From positions 46,696 to 110,695 of the forward strand of contig JAKACM010000002.1 of the NCBI GenBank assembly GCA_021821465.1: a stretch of DNA of 64,000 bases, in the 5' to 3' direction. The position numbers and the translations under genes are program-made. Each line of letters starts with the position of its first letter. Position 1 is the stretch's first letter. Source of the DNA: Bacillota bacterium. Lineage in GTDB: Bacteria; Bacillota; Sulfobacillia; Sulfobacillales; Sulfobacillaceae. Positions 44,667-54,529 of the stretch are shown here, one piece after another. The notes beneath the pieces are model-generated. The model searched no databases. It saw only the letters and a list, made by a program, of their open reading frames with translations, and had not been told where the DNA came from.

Positions 44667-45716
44667 GTGGAAAGTGAGACATTGCACTGGGAACATCCGA
44701 ATATTAAGGGCCCGGAACTTCTTCAATTCTTAAGGACGGAAATTCCCCAGGCCTTAGGAGGGGTTGTCCCAGTTACTTCAACAGTCTTAACACTGGGATT
44801 GTACGCGAAGGGAATTCCGGAAACAGACTGGATGGAGCTTGCTGAAAAAATTTCCCAGGTGCACCCCTCCCGCGTGTTGATTATCAATCCCATCACCGGA
44901 TCTCCTCAAGATACTGTGACGCGTGTTGACGCAGAAATTTCTGCCACCGTGACCTATCGCCGTCCGGAAGAGCCTCCGACTTTGTTCTCGGAATGCGTGC
45001 AAATGAATCTCAGTGGCGGTCTCGCCAATCATTGGATAGATGTCGTTCAATCCCTGATTAAATCGGACCTTCCGGCATATCTGTTGTGGCTTAGCGCTCC
45101 CCCTCTTTCCGGATTTCGGTGGGATCTTTTGAGTACCGGATTCACACATCTTGTCATTGATAGTGAGCAGACCGGCTTGGGCCCATGGAAATCGGCAATC
45201 CTTGCCGGAAAGCCACTGGGGATGGCGGTGGATGACTTGTACTGGCAGCGCCTCGGTTTGTGGCGCGCGCATTGGGCTTCAATGGCCGACTATCCTCAGG
45301 GTCTTCGGATTATCACCAACCCGCAAAAAATCGTGGTGCAGTGGCCAGGAGCCATGTCATCCGGATGGCGATTATTGTTGGGTTGGTTAATAGACCGAAT
45401 GAATTGGTCTGTATCGGATGTGGAACCCAACTATTTGTCTGTTGTTAATAATTGTGGACAACCCATTCCCGTAGAAATTCACGAAGCATCCGAACCGTCC
45501 TTCGTTTTTGTTCGTGATGCCTGTGTCTTATCCTCCCAAAGCATCCATAAGCAACTGCAGTCCCGGATTGTGAGAGGAACCGAGGAATTATACACTATGA
45601 CAGATCCGTGTGATCAGGCCGACCCGGTGGCTGACATTGTGAAACTTTTAAACAGGGGCCATGACCAATTATTCGATCTCGCCTTGTCATCCTTAATCAT
45701 GAATGATCGAGAGTAA
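44667..45716 (+). CDS. opcA: Glucose-6-phosphate dehydrogenase assembly protein OpcA
   Basis: 349 residues. The pattern VLTLGLYAKGIPETDWMEL, HPSRVLIINPITGS, a region FSECVQMNLSGGLANHWIDV and LPAYLLWLSAPP matches OpcA, which aids oligomerisation and redox activation of Zwf. Placed directly after zwf and before pgl, as in actinobacterial clusters. OpcA is familiar from cyanobacteria and actinobacteria; finding it here in what otherwise looks like a Firmicute is noteworthy. Start GTG with AGGAGGG ahead. Confidence 0.85.
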   Translation: MESETLHWEHPNIKGPELLQFLRTEIPQALGGVVPVTSTVLTLGLYAKGIPETDWMELAEKISQVHPSRVLIINPITGSPQDTVTRVDAEISATVTYRRPEEPPTLFSECVQMNLSGGLANHWIDVVQSLIKSDLPAYLLWLSAPPLSGFRWDLLSTGFTHLVIDSEQTGLGPWKSAILAGKPLGMAVDDLYWQRLGLWRAHWASMADYPQGLRIITNPQKIVVQWPGAMSSGWRLLLGWLIDRMNWSVSDVEPNYLSVVNNCGQPIPVEIHEASEPSFVFVRDACVLSSQSIHKQLQSRIVRGTEELYTMTDPCDQADPVADIVKLLNRGHDQLFDLALSSLIMNDRE

Positions 45717-45757
45717 GTCCGGATTGCACCATATTTTCCCAAAGGAGATTTGTTCCA

Positions 45758-46489
45758 ATGCCAGAGACTCAGCTTCATGTTTTATCGACAACCGATGCTG
45801 TGGTTGCGGATTTGGCGCAATGGCTTATGGAAATTGCCAGCCACAGTATTGCGGAACAGGGAAGGTTTCGCCTAGCCTTGTCGGGAGGCAGCACCCCCAA
45901 AGCACTTTTTACCCTTCTTGCTCAAGAATCCCTTCAACAGCAAATGGACTGGTATCATACCGAACTTTATTTCGGAGACGAACGTGATGTTCCCCCCACA
46001 CATTATGATAGTAACTATCGTATGGCCAATGAGGCTTTGTTTTCTCGCTTGCAACATCCTCCTTTAGCCATCCATCGGTGGTATACGGAATATACCCCAG
46101 AAGAAGCCCTTGCAGATTATCGTTCGCACTTGACCGATCATGGAACTCTACCCTATCCTCCGTCATTGGACCTCATTCTTCTGGGACTGGGACCGGAAGG
46201 TCATACCGCTTCGTTATTCCCTGATCAGCCTGTAGTGCATGCTCAAGACATTGTTGCCCACATCTTCGTCCCAACTCATCAGTCCTGGCGATATACATTT
46301 ACACTTCCTTTGATAAACCAGGCACACCATATTGCCTTCTTGGTCACGGGTGACGGAAAACGCGATATCGTCTCGAAAATTTTCCGAGAGAACTTGATCG
46401 TGCCAGCCACTTTAGTTCGTCCTGTTAGGGGAGATGTACATTGGTTTTTGGACGAAGAAAGCGCATCCGATCTCTCAAAGCGGAAATAA
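45758..46489 (+). CDS. pgl: 6-phosphogluconolactonase
   Basis: 243 residues of the DevB/NagB-like type. RFRLALSGGSTPKALFTLL is the sugar-phosphate site and ELYFGDERDVPPTHYDSNYR the conserved catalytic region; LDLILLGLGPEGHTASLFP holds the GMGxDGHTASLFP-like active-site motif with its His. It hydrolyses the lactone made by Zwf. AAAGGAGAT precedes the ATG. Last gene of the operon tkt, tal-pgi, gnd, zwf, opcA, pgl. Confidence 0.94.
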   Translation: MPETQLHVLSTTDAVVADLAQWLMEIASHSIAEQGRFRLALSGGSTPKALFTLLAQESLQQQMDWYHTELYFGDERDVPPTHYDSNYRMANEALFSRLQHPPLAIHRWYTEYTPEEALADYRSHLTDHGTLPYPPSLDLILLGLGPEGHTASLFPDQPVVHAQDIVAHIFVPTHQSWRYTFTLPLINQAHHIAFLVTGDGKRDIVSKIFRENLIVPATLVRPVRGDVHWFLDEESASDLSKRK

Positions 46490-46900
46490 AGGAAGAGAAG
46501 CCATGCAAGTTCCGGCGACGGAAGGCGTTGTAAACTATAGAATGTCATTTTGAGACACGAGATCCCCAGATATGTGGATGATAAATTGGATGCCGTAAAA
46601 CTCTTCACAATAAAAATGAAGATCTCGTTCGTGGATGATGGCCCGGACAATGCGTGAGGAGCCGTGCAGGACGTGGGATTGAGCGCCTGTCCCCGGCTCC
46701 CTGCATAAATAGCTCTTCCAGCGGAAGGTTCCCCGTCTGGATACTAAATATTGCCAAAATGATGACGCCGGAACCTACTCTACTTCATTGTGCTGTGGCC
46801 AGCCATCAAGGCGGCCAAATTCGTCGTAGCACAACACTCGGCCATCCGATACATTTCCTGCAGATTTCCCATTACGGATTCAGCCAATCTTATTTGAGAA
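46490..46900. other. Non-coding stretch after the pentose phosphate operon
   Basis: About 410 bases without a supported gene. No clear T-tailed hairpin was found right after pgl. Confidence 0.4.
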
Positions 46901-47172
46901 CTAATGGGGCGAGTCTTTCATTGTCACACAAGAGTCTTGGAATTCCACTAAATTCCAGAAACTTTCGCTCTGTGGTTTACAGATAAACACATCAATAGTG
47001 AGCTCTGCCCGAAGCCCAAATCGTTGCTCGCGGAGAAGGTTAAAAGCTCTGTTGCCAAAACAAATTGGCGCAAATGCACAACCGGTAAATCAAAATAGCC
47101 ATCATCAGTCCGAAATTGATAAAGGGCATATCCAATGACGTGCTCGTTTTCAAAACAAATTCTGCAGTCCAA
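46901..47172 (-). pseudogene. Decayed GNAT acetyltransferase
   Basis: One minus-strand frame reads CFENEHVIGYALYQFRTDDG then FDLPVVHLRQFVL, which is the beta2-beta4 part of a GNAT domain. The following part lies in a different frame: GNRAFNLLREQRFGLRAELT then IDVFICKPQSESFWNLVEF, matching the usual GNAT C-terminal half (R-A-F-x-L-L-R-E, then x-D-V, then F-W-x-x-x-x-F). The CoA loop itself is damaged at the junction. An in-frame TAA stands ahead of the first part. Clearly a dead gene; extent approximate. Confidence 0.55.
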
Positions 47173-47803
47173 TTACCGGCAATGAAATTTCACATTCTTT
47201 CGCTAAGTTTCGCAACATCCATTAACACCAGGCAGTTTCATAGTAGATCTTTGTCATATGTCACAATGACTCTCGCTTATCATTATGTTGTTTATTATTT
47301 AACATAAGAAATATTATGATGCCTAACTGCTTGTCGGGTATCCGGTCGCGGTAAATAGGGACGATGCGAATGTCGAAGAGGTTTTGCCGGCAAAACTTTG
47401 ATACCCGTAGTGTCCCAGTGACCTCCGGATCTCAATGAACAAATGAACATAACGAAGAACATCGATGACATCTTGAATCTTGGACATATTAGACTGGCCG
47501 GCTTTGTTCCTCTGGAAAAAAATCTCCAACGAGGAATATTCCTAACGCAAGGAATCGATGACGTTACGTCAAGCTATATTTCTCAGATTATATTTCCTAT
47601 ATTGCGGATCGGAAAGCAAATGCCGCAACTTGGGCTGGCCCTTATTACAAACCCATTTACCCCGTTTCTGTTTGTCCATACCATGGGGGCGAAAGAGTAC
47701 ACTGGACTAAGAGCCGGAACACCTTGTGCACCTCGTAGCAATAACCATGGTCCCGGTGTCAACCTAAGGAATTGTTTGGTGCAAAAAATAGGAGGATGGA
47801 TGA
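47173..47803. other. Stretch without intact gene upstream of the ring-opening amidohydrolase
   Basis: Short frames on both strands (for example a plus-strand frame from 47443 running into the next gene in another frame) resemble no family known to me. It should contain the promoter of the amidohydrolase gene. Confidence 0.35.
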
Positions 47804-48874
47804 GTGAGAACATATATCAGCCGCTTTTTCACCCAAGGCCCTGCGGATGTCCGTGAATTTTCCGACGCCTTGGCCAAAGGACTCATTACTCCGAAAAGCA
47901 TTGTCGCCATTATCGGAAAAACCGAGGGGAATGGCGGGGTGAATGACTTTACCCGTGAGTTGGCCATACGAGCCCTGAGCGAAGTATTGGCTCCATTTTT
48001 AGATCTGGAACGGCACCAAGTGGAAGACCATATCATGATGTCTTTTTCGGGAGGCACGGAGGGTGTAGTAGCACCGCATTTTTTGGTGATCTGGCGTATC
48101 CAAGAATTCGAAGCACCGACAGGACCCAAACGACTTGCTGTGGCCGTTGCTCGAACCCGACCGTTTCGACCGGACGAAGTGGGTCATTTGCCAATGGTTG
48201 CCGAGACAGCACGTTGCGTGAAAGAACTTATGCAAGAAGCACAGGTTAAACCGGGCGACGTGCATTTCGTACAAATCAAAGGCGCCATTGCACCTTTCTC
48301 CCCAGGACAAAAGGCCGAACCGCGCAATAATATGGCTTATTCCCGCGGCGCGTCCGCAATAGGAATTGCTTTGGCGTTAAATGAAATCGATCCCACGAAA
48401 GTCTCGGATGAAGCGATCTTGCAAGATTGGGATCTATTTTCCCACGTGGCCAGCACTTCGGCCAAGCCGGGACTTGAGCGATCCGAAATTCTCTTGATCG
48501 GCAACTCGGCCGCTTGGTCGGGAGATTTGATGGCGGCGCATCGCGTTATGAAAGATATTATAGACATCGAAGCGATCCGATCATTGTTTGTAGAATTAGG
48601 ATTTACGGGCTTTCCCCTGACGAATGACGAACGGCAGCGGGTCGTTGGACTGTTTGCCAAAGCCGAAGCGGACAGAAGACACTTGCTTCGCGGCATCCGT
48701 CATACCATGCTCAGCGACGATGATATTAGTGATACCCGTTACGCACGCTGCGTAGTAGGAACGCTGCTGGTGGCCCTATCCGGTGTCTCTGCCTGCTATA
48801 TTTCGACCCGGGCAGAACACCACGGACCACTGGGAGGCGGACCAATCGCGATGATTGCAAGGACGGATGAATAA
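47804..48874 (+). CDS. Ring-opening amidohydrolase (cyanuric acid amidohydrolase / barbiturase family)
   Basis: 356 residues with the three-repeat layout of the AtzD/TrzD/barbiturase family. Candidate catalytic Lys159 is in FVQIKGA and Ser in HVASTSA (217/219), equivalent to the Lys-Ser pair of AtzD. Family motifs SFSGGTEG, NNMAYSRGASAIGIALAL, IGNSAAWSGDLMAAHRVMKD, RGIRHTMLSDDDI and EHHGPLGGGP are all visible. The enzyme opens the cyanuric acid or barbiturate ring by hydrolysis; the exact substrate in this host is unknown. GTG start after AGGAGGATG. It stands alone, with no biuret hydrolase, allophanate hydrolase or transporter next to it. Confidence 0.9.
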   Translation: MRTYISRFFTQGPADVREFSDALAKGLITPKSIVAIIGKTEGNGGVNDFTRELAIRALSEVLAPFLDLERHQVEDHIMMSFSGGTEGVVAPHFLVIWRIQEFEAPTGPKRLAVAVARTRPFRPDEVGHLPMVAETARCVKELMQEAQVKPGDVHFVQIKGAIAPFSPGQKAEPRNNMAYSRGASAIGIALALNEIDPTKVSDEAILQDWDLFSHVASTSAKPGLERSEILLIGNSAAWSGDLMAAHRVMKDIIDIEAIRSLFVELGFTGFPLTNDERQRVVGLFAKAEADRRHLLRGIRHTMLSDDDISDTRYARCVVGTLLVALSGVSACYISTRAEHHGPLGGGPIAMIARTDE

Positions 48875-49063
48875 ATTTGAAAGTTTTCGGCTACGATTTG
48901 AAAAGGAGCGTTGTCTTACGGATTCTGAGGGATTAGTCCGCCTTCTGCAATAAGAACAGCAAAGGTCGGGAAGCTTGATCCCGGCACTTTCCACGCTGTG
49001 ATGTTGTCTGGCCCAATAGTTTTCGCTCCCAGAACTTTTCGTGGCGAACAAGACTCATGCCCC

Positions 49064-50398
49064 TTAAACAGGAAACAAACCCGCCAAACTTGTCAAAACC
49101 AAAGACTGGACCGCTGCATCATAATAAGATTCCGGAGACCAATCCGACAAGTAGCTCAAAAATTCCGGACTACGGTCATTCTCTGTAAAGGCATAACGTG
49201 TCAAGGCAGAGATGGCCACAAAAGCGCCTGAAATCTGAGAGGACAACGATTCACCCGGCAACGTATAGGCACTGTGCAAAAAATTCAAACCATGGTTCAA
49301 AAAAAACTGCGCGATCCTCTGGCCTAATGGATTGAGTTCTTCAGCCATTCCAGCCTGAGCAGCCAAATAGAGTCGCCATGGGATCCGCAGCGCATCATAC
49401 GAAAAAATAGCCGAATATCTCGGAGGCAGGGTACCACTTAAGGCCATCCAATCGGGCCAGAGACCGGTTATGGGATGTTGAGAACTCTCAAGAATTCCTC
49501 GGCTGGTCTCGGCCCAATCGTTCCACCATGAATCATGGCACACACGGCTGAACAACGGATAGTAATGGAGAGAGGTATACGATGGGTTGAAAATCTGAGG
49601 GGTTGCAGCCCAAGAGTCTCCGGGCTTCAAAAATCCATTATGGCTCTCCCACCGCCGCATGGACTGCACCATATGCACCCCCGCGTTCAGATAAGCACTA
49701 TTAGACCACTTGTCACCGGCCTCAATCAGAGCATAAGCCATATCCTGGTCGGCATCTGCAGCTGATCCCGCATCAATGATGGTGCCATTGGCATGAATCC
49801 TCCATGCCATGAGATCATGACGATTGAGATAGGATTGAGAATAGGACCAAAATTTCTGAAATGCAGCCATATCGTCATGTGCCAAAGCCAAAAGCATGCC
49901 GTAGGCCATTGCCTCACTCACCGTATCCCCGCCATCTTCGGGTCGAACAATCCGCCAAGCTCGGTCCGATACCGCGTCGACATAACGACCCAGAAATCGT
50001 CGATAAGAGGTTCTTGCCCACGCGCTCAAATTCAGGGGTGTTCCACGGGACGCAAATGGGGGGATACTCAAATACTGAACATCATCCAACCACACGAGAC
50101 ATCGGGACCAGTCGGCGCTAAATAGGCCCACAGACAAATAATACCGGCCCGGTTCCAAAATTACGGAGAACACCGCATGATTGGGTCCGGTAGGTCTGTA
50201 GACCTGTCGAACCCGAATTCGGTCTTGCGCCCGGTACCATTCCAAATCCAGAATCAGGCCGGCAGGTACCCTTCGCGATAGTTTAACCGTCACCGTGATA
50301 CCCGAAGAAGAAGAGGCCCGGTGGCATTCAACAATAATGTCATCGGAATTAAACTGTGATCTCCACCCTTCCTCACCTTCTCCATTCGCTTTGAACAT
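49064..50398 (-). CDS. Glycoside hydrolase family 8 enzyme without signal peptide, coupled to cellulose synthase
   Basis: 444 residues. Residues about 20-112 form a beta-sandwich-like domain (GRYYLSVGLFSADW) shared with the GH8 at 53081; the rest is the (alpha/alpha)6 GH8 barrel: GGDTVSEAMAYGMLLALA with catalytic Glu162, AADADQDMAYALI (Asp217 region), and GDSWAATPQIFNPSY. GH8 members next to cellulose synthase (BcsZ/CMCax) trim the glucan. Oddly, the N-terminus MFKANGEGEEGW is polar, so as read the protein is not exported by Sec. The ATG at 50398 shares one base with the stop of the synthase (TAATG), a coupling overlap. A longer ATG start at 50422 does not add a signal. Confidence 0.88.
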   Translation of the reverse strand: MFKANGEGEEGWRSQFNSDDIIVECHRASSSSGITVTVKLSRRVPAGLILDLEWYRAQDRIRVRQVYRPTGPNHAVFSVILEPGRYYLSVGLFSADWSRCLVWLDDVQYLSIPPFASRGTPLNLSAWARTSYRRFLGRYVDAVSDRAWRIVRPEDGGDTVSEAMAYGMLLALAHDDMAAFQKFWSYSQSYLNRHDLMAWRIHANGTIIDAGSAADADQDMAYALIEAGDKWSNSAYLNAGVHMVQSMRRWESHNGFLKPGDSWAATPQIFNPSYTSLHYYPLFSRVCHDSWWNDWAETSRGILESSQHPITGLWPDWMALSGTLPPRYSAIFSYDALRIPWRLYLAAQAGMAEELNPLGQRIAQFFLNHGLNFLHSAYTLPGESLSSQISGAFVAISALTRYAFTENDRSPEFLSYLSDWSPESYYDAAVQSLVLTSLAGLFPV

Positions 50399-52404
50399 TA
50401 CCTCACGTCTCCCGGTGTCCAAACAGCATCCTCGGAACCTGCGAGCCTACTTCTTTGGGGAAGTCTCTTTCTCCTCTTTCCCACGCGTCCCAATGAAGGA
50501 CACTCCCCTGGCTCCGGTGCACCATAAATCAATTCTACAAGCCGTTCGTAATCTTGTGGCGACAACTTGTGAAATCGACTGATCATGCCCGACTCTTTCT
50601 CTTGGGATTGCCTGCGCCATCCTGAGAGCAACACGGGATAAGGGTAGTTTTCAATCACCAGTTCGCCGTTTTGAAATAAAGGACCGGGGTACCGATGGAT
50701 TCCTGTCAGATGCACTCCACTTTCACTAATGTCCTCAACCGTGACATTGTAAACCCCTGGCGCACCTTTTAACATCAACCGTGCCGGTATCCTCAATCTC
50801 CGGCGTTCATGGGATCGAGGGCGGGGCCGTTCGTAAGCCCCAACAGCGGCAAAAATCAATCCGGCTAAATTAAATCCATCCCATCCCAAAGAAATATCGA
50901 GACTGTTGCGCATATAAAGAGATGTATCACGGGTCCACGAATCCAAACCACTAACAAATCCTGCCAATGCCATCAAAGCAAATCCGACCAGTATCCAGAA
51001 ATAGCGTGTCGTGTGGGGATCATGTGAGACCATTCCCTTATTGGTCACCCGAAACCCTTTCATGGACAATTTGAAGGTCTCCGCCATGGCAGCCAAGGAC
51101 AGGAACGGCATAAGGGCCAGTTCCTGGACGTGACTCCACCAAATAGTACTTTTTCTTTCTGAAAATCGTTTATAAGTAAGAATTTGACTCAAAAAGAATG
51201 GAGTCCACATCATCAATAAGAGGGATAAGGTCGTATGCAAAGCAACAACCCCAAAAAACAGAAAAAACATGGGGGTAACCACAAAAATCAGCTTTTGCAC
51301 CCCGAAATACCAGTACATCGTTCCACTGATATAAGCGATACGCTGCCAAAACGACAGCCCTTTTGGTGACAAGAGATTATGTTGCCGAAAGACCTGAATG
51401 TTCCCCCGACACCAACGCACTCGCTGATTCACCATTTCCCCGAAAGATTCGGGGGCTAATCCCGTCGCAACAACGGCATCACAATACACGCAACGAAATT
51501 TCTCGGCTTGAAGCACCAAACCGGTAGCAAGATCTTCGGTAATGCTGCCTGTGATAAATCCTCCAATATGGGCCAACGCTTTGCGCGAAAACATTGCGTT
51601 CGAGCCAATATACATCACCGCACCGAGGCGGTCGCGCCGTGGCAACATTTCTCGCATAAAATAGTCCTGATCATTGTTGCGCAGACGGCCCCATGGCAGA
51701 TTGTGCTGATACGGATCGGGGTTATAAAAGACTTGTGGAGCCTGAACAAATCCCATCTGCGAATCGGCGAAATGGCCAATCATGAGACGGACAATATTGG
51801 GTTTTGGTACCATGTCGGCATCCAAAGTCAGAACCAGTTCCCCGTCTGAATGCGCCAATGCATAATTCAAATTGCCGGCTTTGGCGTGTTCATGGGACGG
51901 ACGGGCCAAATACTTTGCTCCCCAATTCGCGGTAAGCTTCTCCACCTCTTCCCGTCCGCCGTCGTCGCAAATGTAGACGGTCAAAAGCTCCTTAGGGTAA
52001 CTGATTCGATGACAAGCGGCCAGCATCCTCGTCAGTATCTGCGTATTTTCATTATAAGTCGCAACAAAGATGTCCACCGACGGAAGCGGGCGATCGGGCG
52101 GCCAAACGGCAATCGGCCGCCGATATTTTTGATACATGAAGACACCAAAAATAGCAAATTGTACAATGCCCAACAACTCTGCCATCAGCAATAACGCGGA
52201 AGCTATCCCGTCAGAAATGTTAGAGAAGTCGAGTGTGTATCCAATGCGCCATGTCACGTAAATGGAGGAAATCACTAAGCTCAGCGCAAGCATAACCGTG
52301 TAAGGCCATTTTTTATCGGCATATTTCCAGCTATACAGCGCCAAACCGACAATTGACAAAACCACGACAAATCCTAGGAATATCATCCAAAAATCAGTCA
52401 CCAT
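50398..52404 (-). CDS. bcsA: Cellulose synthase catalytic subunit with C-terminal PilZ domain (BcsA)
   Basis: 668-residue processive GT2. Two to three N-terminal helices, then VDIFVATYNENTQIL, ICDDGGREEV, the metal-site DAD at 195-197, TED at 289-291 and QRVRW at 327-331. Four or more helices follow, with FRVTNKG (FxVTxKG gating loop) at about 451-457. The C-terminal PilZ domain at 530-640 has RRRLR at 534-538 and DISESG at 558-563, matching the RxxxR and (D/N)xSxxG c-di-GMP motifs. So glucan synthesis should be switched by c-di-GMP. No bcsB is adjacent. AAAGGAGA precedes the ATG. It heads a two-gene unit with the GH8. Confidence 0.93.
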   Translation of the reverse strand: MVTDFWMIFLGFVVVLSIVGLALYSWKYADKKWPYTVMLALSLVISSIYVTWRIGYTLDFSNISDGIASALLLMAELLGIVQFAIFGVFMYQKYRRPIAVWPPDRPLPSVDIFVATYNENTQILTRMLAACHRISYPKELLTVYICDDGGREEVEKLTANWGAKYLARPSHEHAKAGNLNYALAHSDGELVLTLDADMVPKPNIVRLMIGHFADSQMGFVQAPQVFYNPDPYQHNLPWGRLRNNDQDYFMREMLPRRDRLGAVMYIGSNAMFSRKALAHIGGFITGSITEDLATGLVLQAEKFRCVYCDAVVATGLAPESFGEMVNQRVRWCRGNIQVFRQHNLLSPKGLSFWQRIAYISGTMYWYFGVQKLIFVVTPMFFLFFGVVALHTTLSLLLMMWTPFFLSQILTYKRFSERKSTIWWSHVQELALMPFLSLAAMAETFKLSMKGFRVTNKGMVSHDPHTTRYFWILVGFALMALAGFVSGLDSWTRDTSLYMRNSLDISLGWDGFNLAGLIFAAVGAYERPRPRSHERRRLRIPARLMLKGAPGVYNVTVEDISESGVHLTGIHRYPGPLFQNGELVIENYPYPVLLSGWRRQSQEKESGMISRFHKLSPQDYERLVELIYGAPEPGECPSLGRVGKRRKRLPQRSRLAGSEDAVWTPGDVR

Positions 52405-53080
52405 AAACCGTGTCTCCTTTTGCCAAACCTGTGAGTGAATTCACGAACTAATTGCGATTTCAAATTTCCAACACCGGTCAGAGCTCAGATAAATTGCCAA
52501 CAACTTAAAGAAAGGTTTGACGGAGTTAACACAAATAATGCAAGTTAATCATACGGTGGTTGCAACTACAAAGTGTCAGTTACTATTAGTGGTTAACGAG
52601 CTTGACTTAATTTATTATGTTCCCCAGCTAATAAGCTAGATAATTATAGTCACCAATCAGGACACATCGCAATAACATAACTCAAAAGCACAATAATAAA
52701 TCTATCGTCCCACGCAGAAACAATTCGTCAAATCTCGACATTATCATCCCAAACGTTTATGCTCTTTTACTCCAGCCCACTAAGAAACTCCATCTTAATT
52801 GCAAAAGCGCAATGATACTTTAGGACAAATGTTTCGTGTTGATTGTCTTTCCGTCGATCAAAATTTCTCCAGCGCTAAAGAAGGACACTCAAGAAGCCCG
52901 TCGAATTTTGGAGAGTAAATCAAGAAACATTATTACTGAATACTGTTCTTCCGAAATTCGGAACCGGCTGCCCCGCCATTGAGAATATAGCGGCGCTTTG
53001 AGTACGAATAGTGAGCACTTAGAAAGTAATTCACCGGATCCCATGGTATTATTAACGTTTTCTAAAGGAGGCGGATAAAA
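52405..53080. other. AT-rich divergent regulatory region between bcsA and secreted GH8
   Basis: About 675 bases clearly richer in A and T than the flanks. It must carry divergent promoters for both glucan genes. No c-di-GMP riboswitch blocks were found in it. A TTGACT at about 52609 lacks a well-spaced -10. Confidence 0.5.
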
Positions 53081-54529
53081 ATGATGGTACGACCGATTAT
53101 TGGAGCGACCACGCTGGCAATGCTTCTTCCCGCATTACTGCAAGCCAACGCGTCCCATAAGACAGCAACTATCCCACTATCTGACGCTGTCGCTTCCTTA
53201 CCCCAAGGCTCTAAGCTTCCCCAAAACGGAAGTACACCTCCCATTGACACCTGGACCATAAAGGGAAGTTTAAGAGAAACAGCCCCAAATCAGGCACACT
53301 GGAGTCTCACTAGCTCTTATCCGGTTCCCCCGGGTAAAATTGTTGACGTGGAAATTCATCAAAACGGACACAAAATATGGCAGACCTGGTCGACCCAAGG
53401 CGGTCGTCTCTGGCAAGGTCAGGCTAACAACCTGCCCACGGGAAACTGGTCACTTGATGTCGGGATTTTTCAGCCCAATTGGGCATCTTTGGACGGATGG
53501 TGGAACAACGTGGCCTCTGTGAATTCCCTGAATTCTTTGAACGCTACGACAACCTCTCTAAAAACCGTAGCCAATCAAGCCTACAACAGCTGGCGGAAAA
53601 CCTATGTGATCCCTGCGGGCCCAGGTATGCTTCGTGTGATCAGACCGCAAAATCAAAACGACACTGTGAGCGAAGGAATTGGCTATGGAATGTTACTCGC
53701 ACTCAGCAATAATGATCTGTCCACGTTCCAGGGATTATGGACTTACGCCGAAAAATACCGCGATGCTTACGGATTAATGAACTGGGAAATCAATGGATCG
53801 GCTCAGGTTATTGGCACCGGTTCTGCAACCGATGCCGATGAAGATATGGCTTATGCCCTGGTTCTTGCTCATCAAAAATGGCCTCATCACGGTTTCGGTG
53901 TGGATGCCGAAACCCTCATTAACGCAATTCTCGCTCATGATATCAGTCCTTCAAACCGTGTTTTGCCCGGCGATAGTTGGGGACCCACCCAAATTATGAA
54001 TCCCTCTTACATTTTCCCTGCCTATTACCAGGTGTTTGCCCAGTTTACCGGAAATGACAGATGGAATACTATCGCCCAACAAAATTCCGAATGGTTAGCT
54101 CAAAACGCTAATTCGAAAACCGGCTTGCTACCTGATTGGATCAATGCCAATGGCACGATCCCTGCCATTTCCTGGGACCAATATCCTCAAGACTGGTATT
54201 ATGATGCCGTAAGGGTTCCCTGGCGGTTATGGATGGCAGCATCGACTGGTAATCAGAGTGCCAATCAGATACTCACAAGGGAAGGACAATGGATCCAGCA
54301 AAGCGGTAATGTTTCCCTCACCAGCGGCTACACTCTTGGTGGCCAGCCTCTTAACAACTACCAGAGTGGGCCATTCATCAGCGCAGCGGCATTCATGGCC
54401 CAATATGCCGGGCCAACCTTCGGCCAACAAGCCCTAAACCGATTGGAGGCTTGGCACTCCACTACTTATTACGGCGCATCCTTACGGGCCTTGGCTCTGG
54501 CTACTCTGGCCGGAGAATTGAGATCCTAG
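53081..54529 (+). CDS. Secreted glycoside hydrolase family 8 (endoglucanase-type)
   Basis: 482 residues. Signal peptide MVRPIIGATTLAMLLPALLQ with cleavage near ANA. Residues about 55-150 form the beta domain shared with the intracellular-looking GH8 on the other strand (NWSLDVGIFQPNW). The GH8 barrel carries NDTVSEGIGYGMLLALS with catalytic Glu198, ATDADEDMAYALVLA (Asp251-255) and GDSWGPTQIMNPSY. Likely cuts beta-1,4-glucan outside the cell, either its own cellulose or environmental material. AAAGGAGGCGG precedes the ATG. It is divergent from bcsA and probably arose by duplication of the same ancestor as the other GH8. Confidence 0.92.
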   Translation: MMVRPIIGATTLAMLLPALLQANASHKTATIPLSDAVASLPQGSKLPQNGSTPPIDTWTIKGSLRETAPNQAHWSLTSSYPVPPGKIVDVEIHQNGHKIWQTWSTQGGRLWQGQANNLPTGNWSLDVGIFQPNWASLDGWWNNVASVNSLNSLNATTTSLKTVANQAYNSWRKTYVIPAGPGMLRVIRPQNQNDTVSEGIGYGMLLALSNNDLSTFQGLWTYAEKYRDAYGLMNWEINGSAQVIGTGSATDADEDMAYALVLAHQKWPHHGFGVDAETLINAILAHDISPSNRVLPGDSWGPTQIMNPSYIFPAYYQVFAQFTGNDRWNTIAQQNSEWLAQNANSKTGLLPDWINANGTIPAISWDQYPQDWYYDAVRVPWRLWMAASTGNQSANQILTREGQWIQQSGNVSLTSGYTLGGQPLNNYQSGPFISAAAFMAQYAGPTFGQQALNRLEAWHSTTYYGASLRALALATLAGELRS

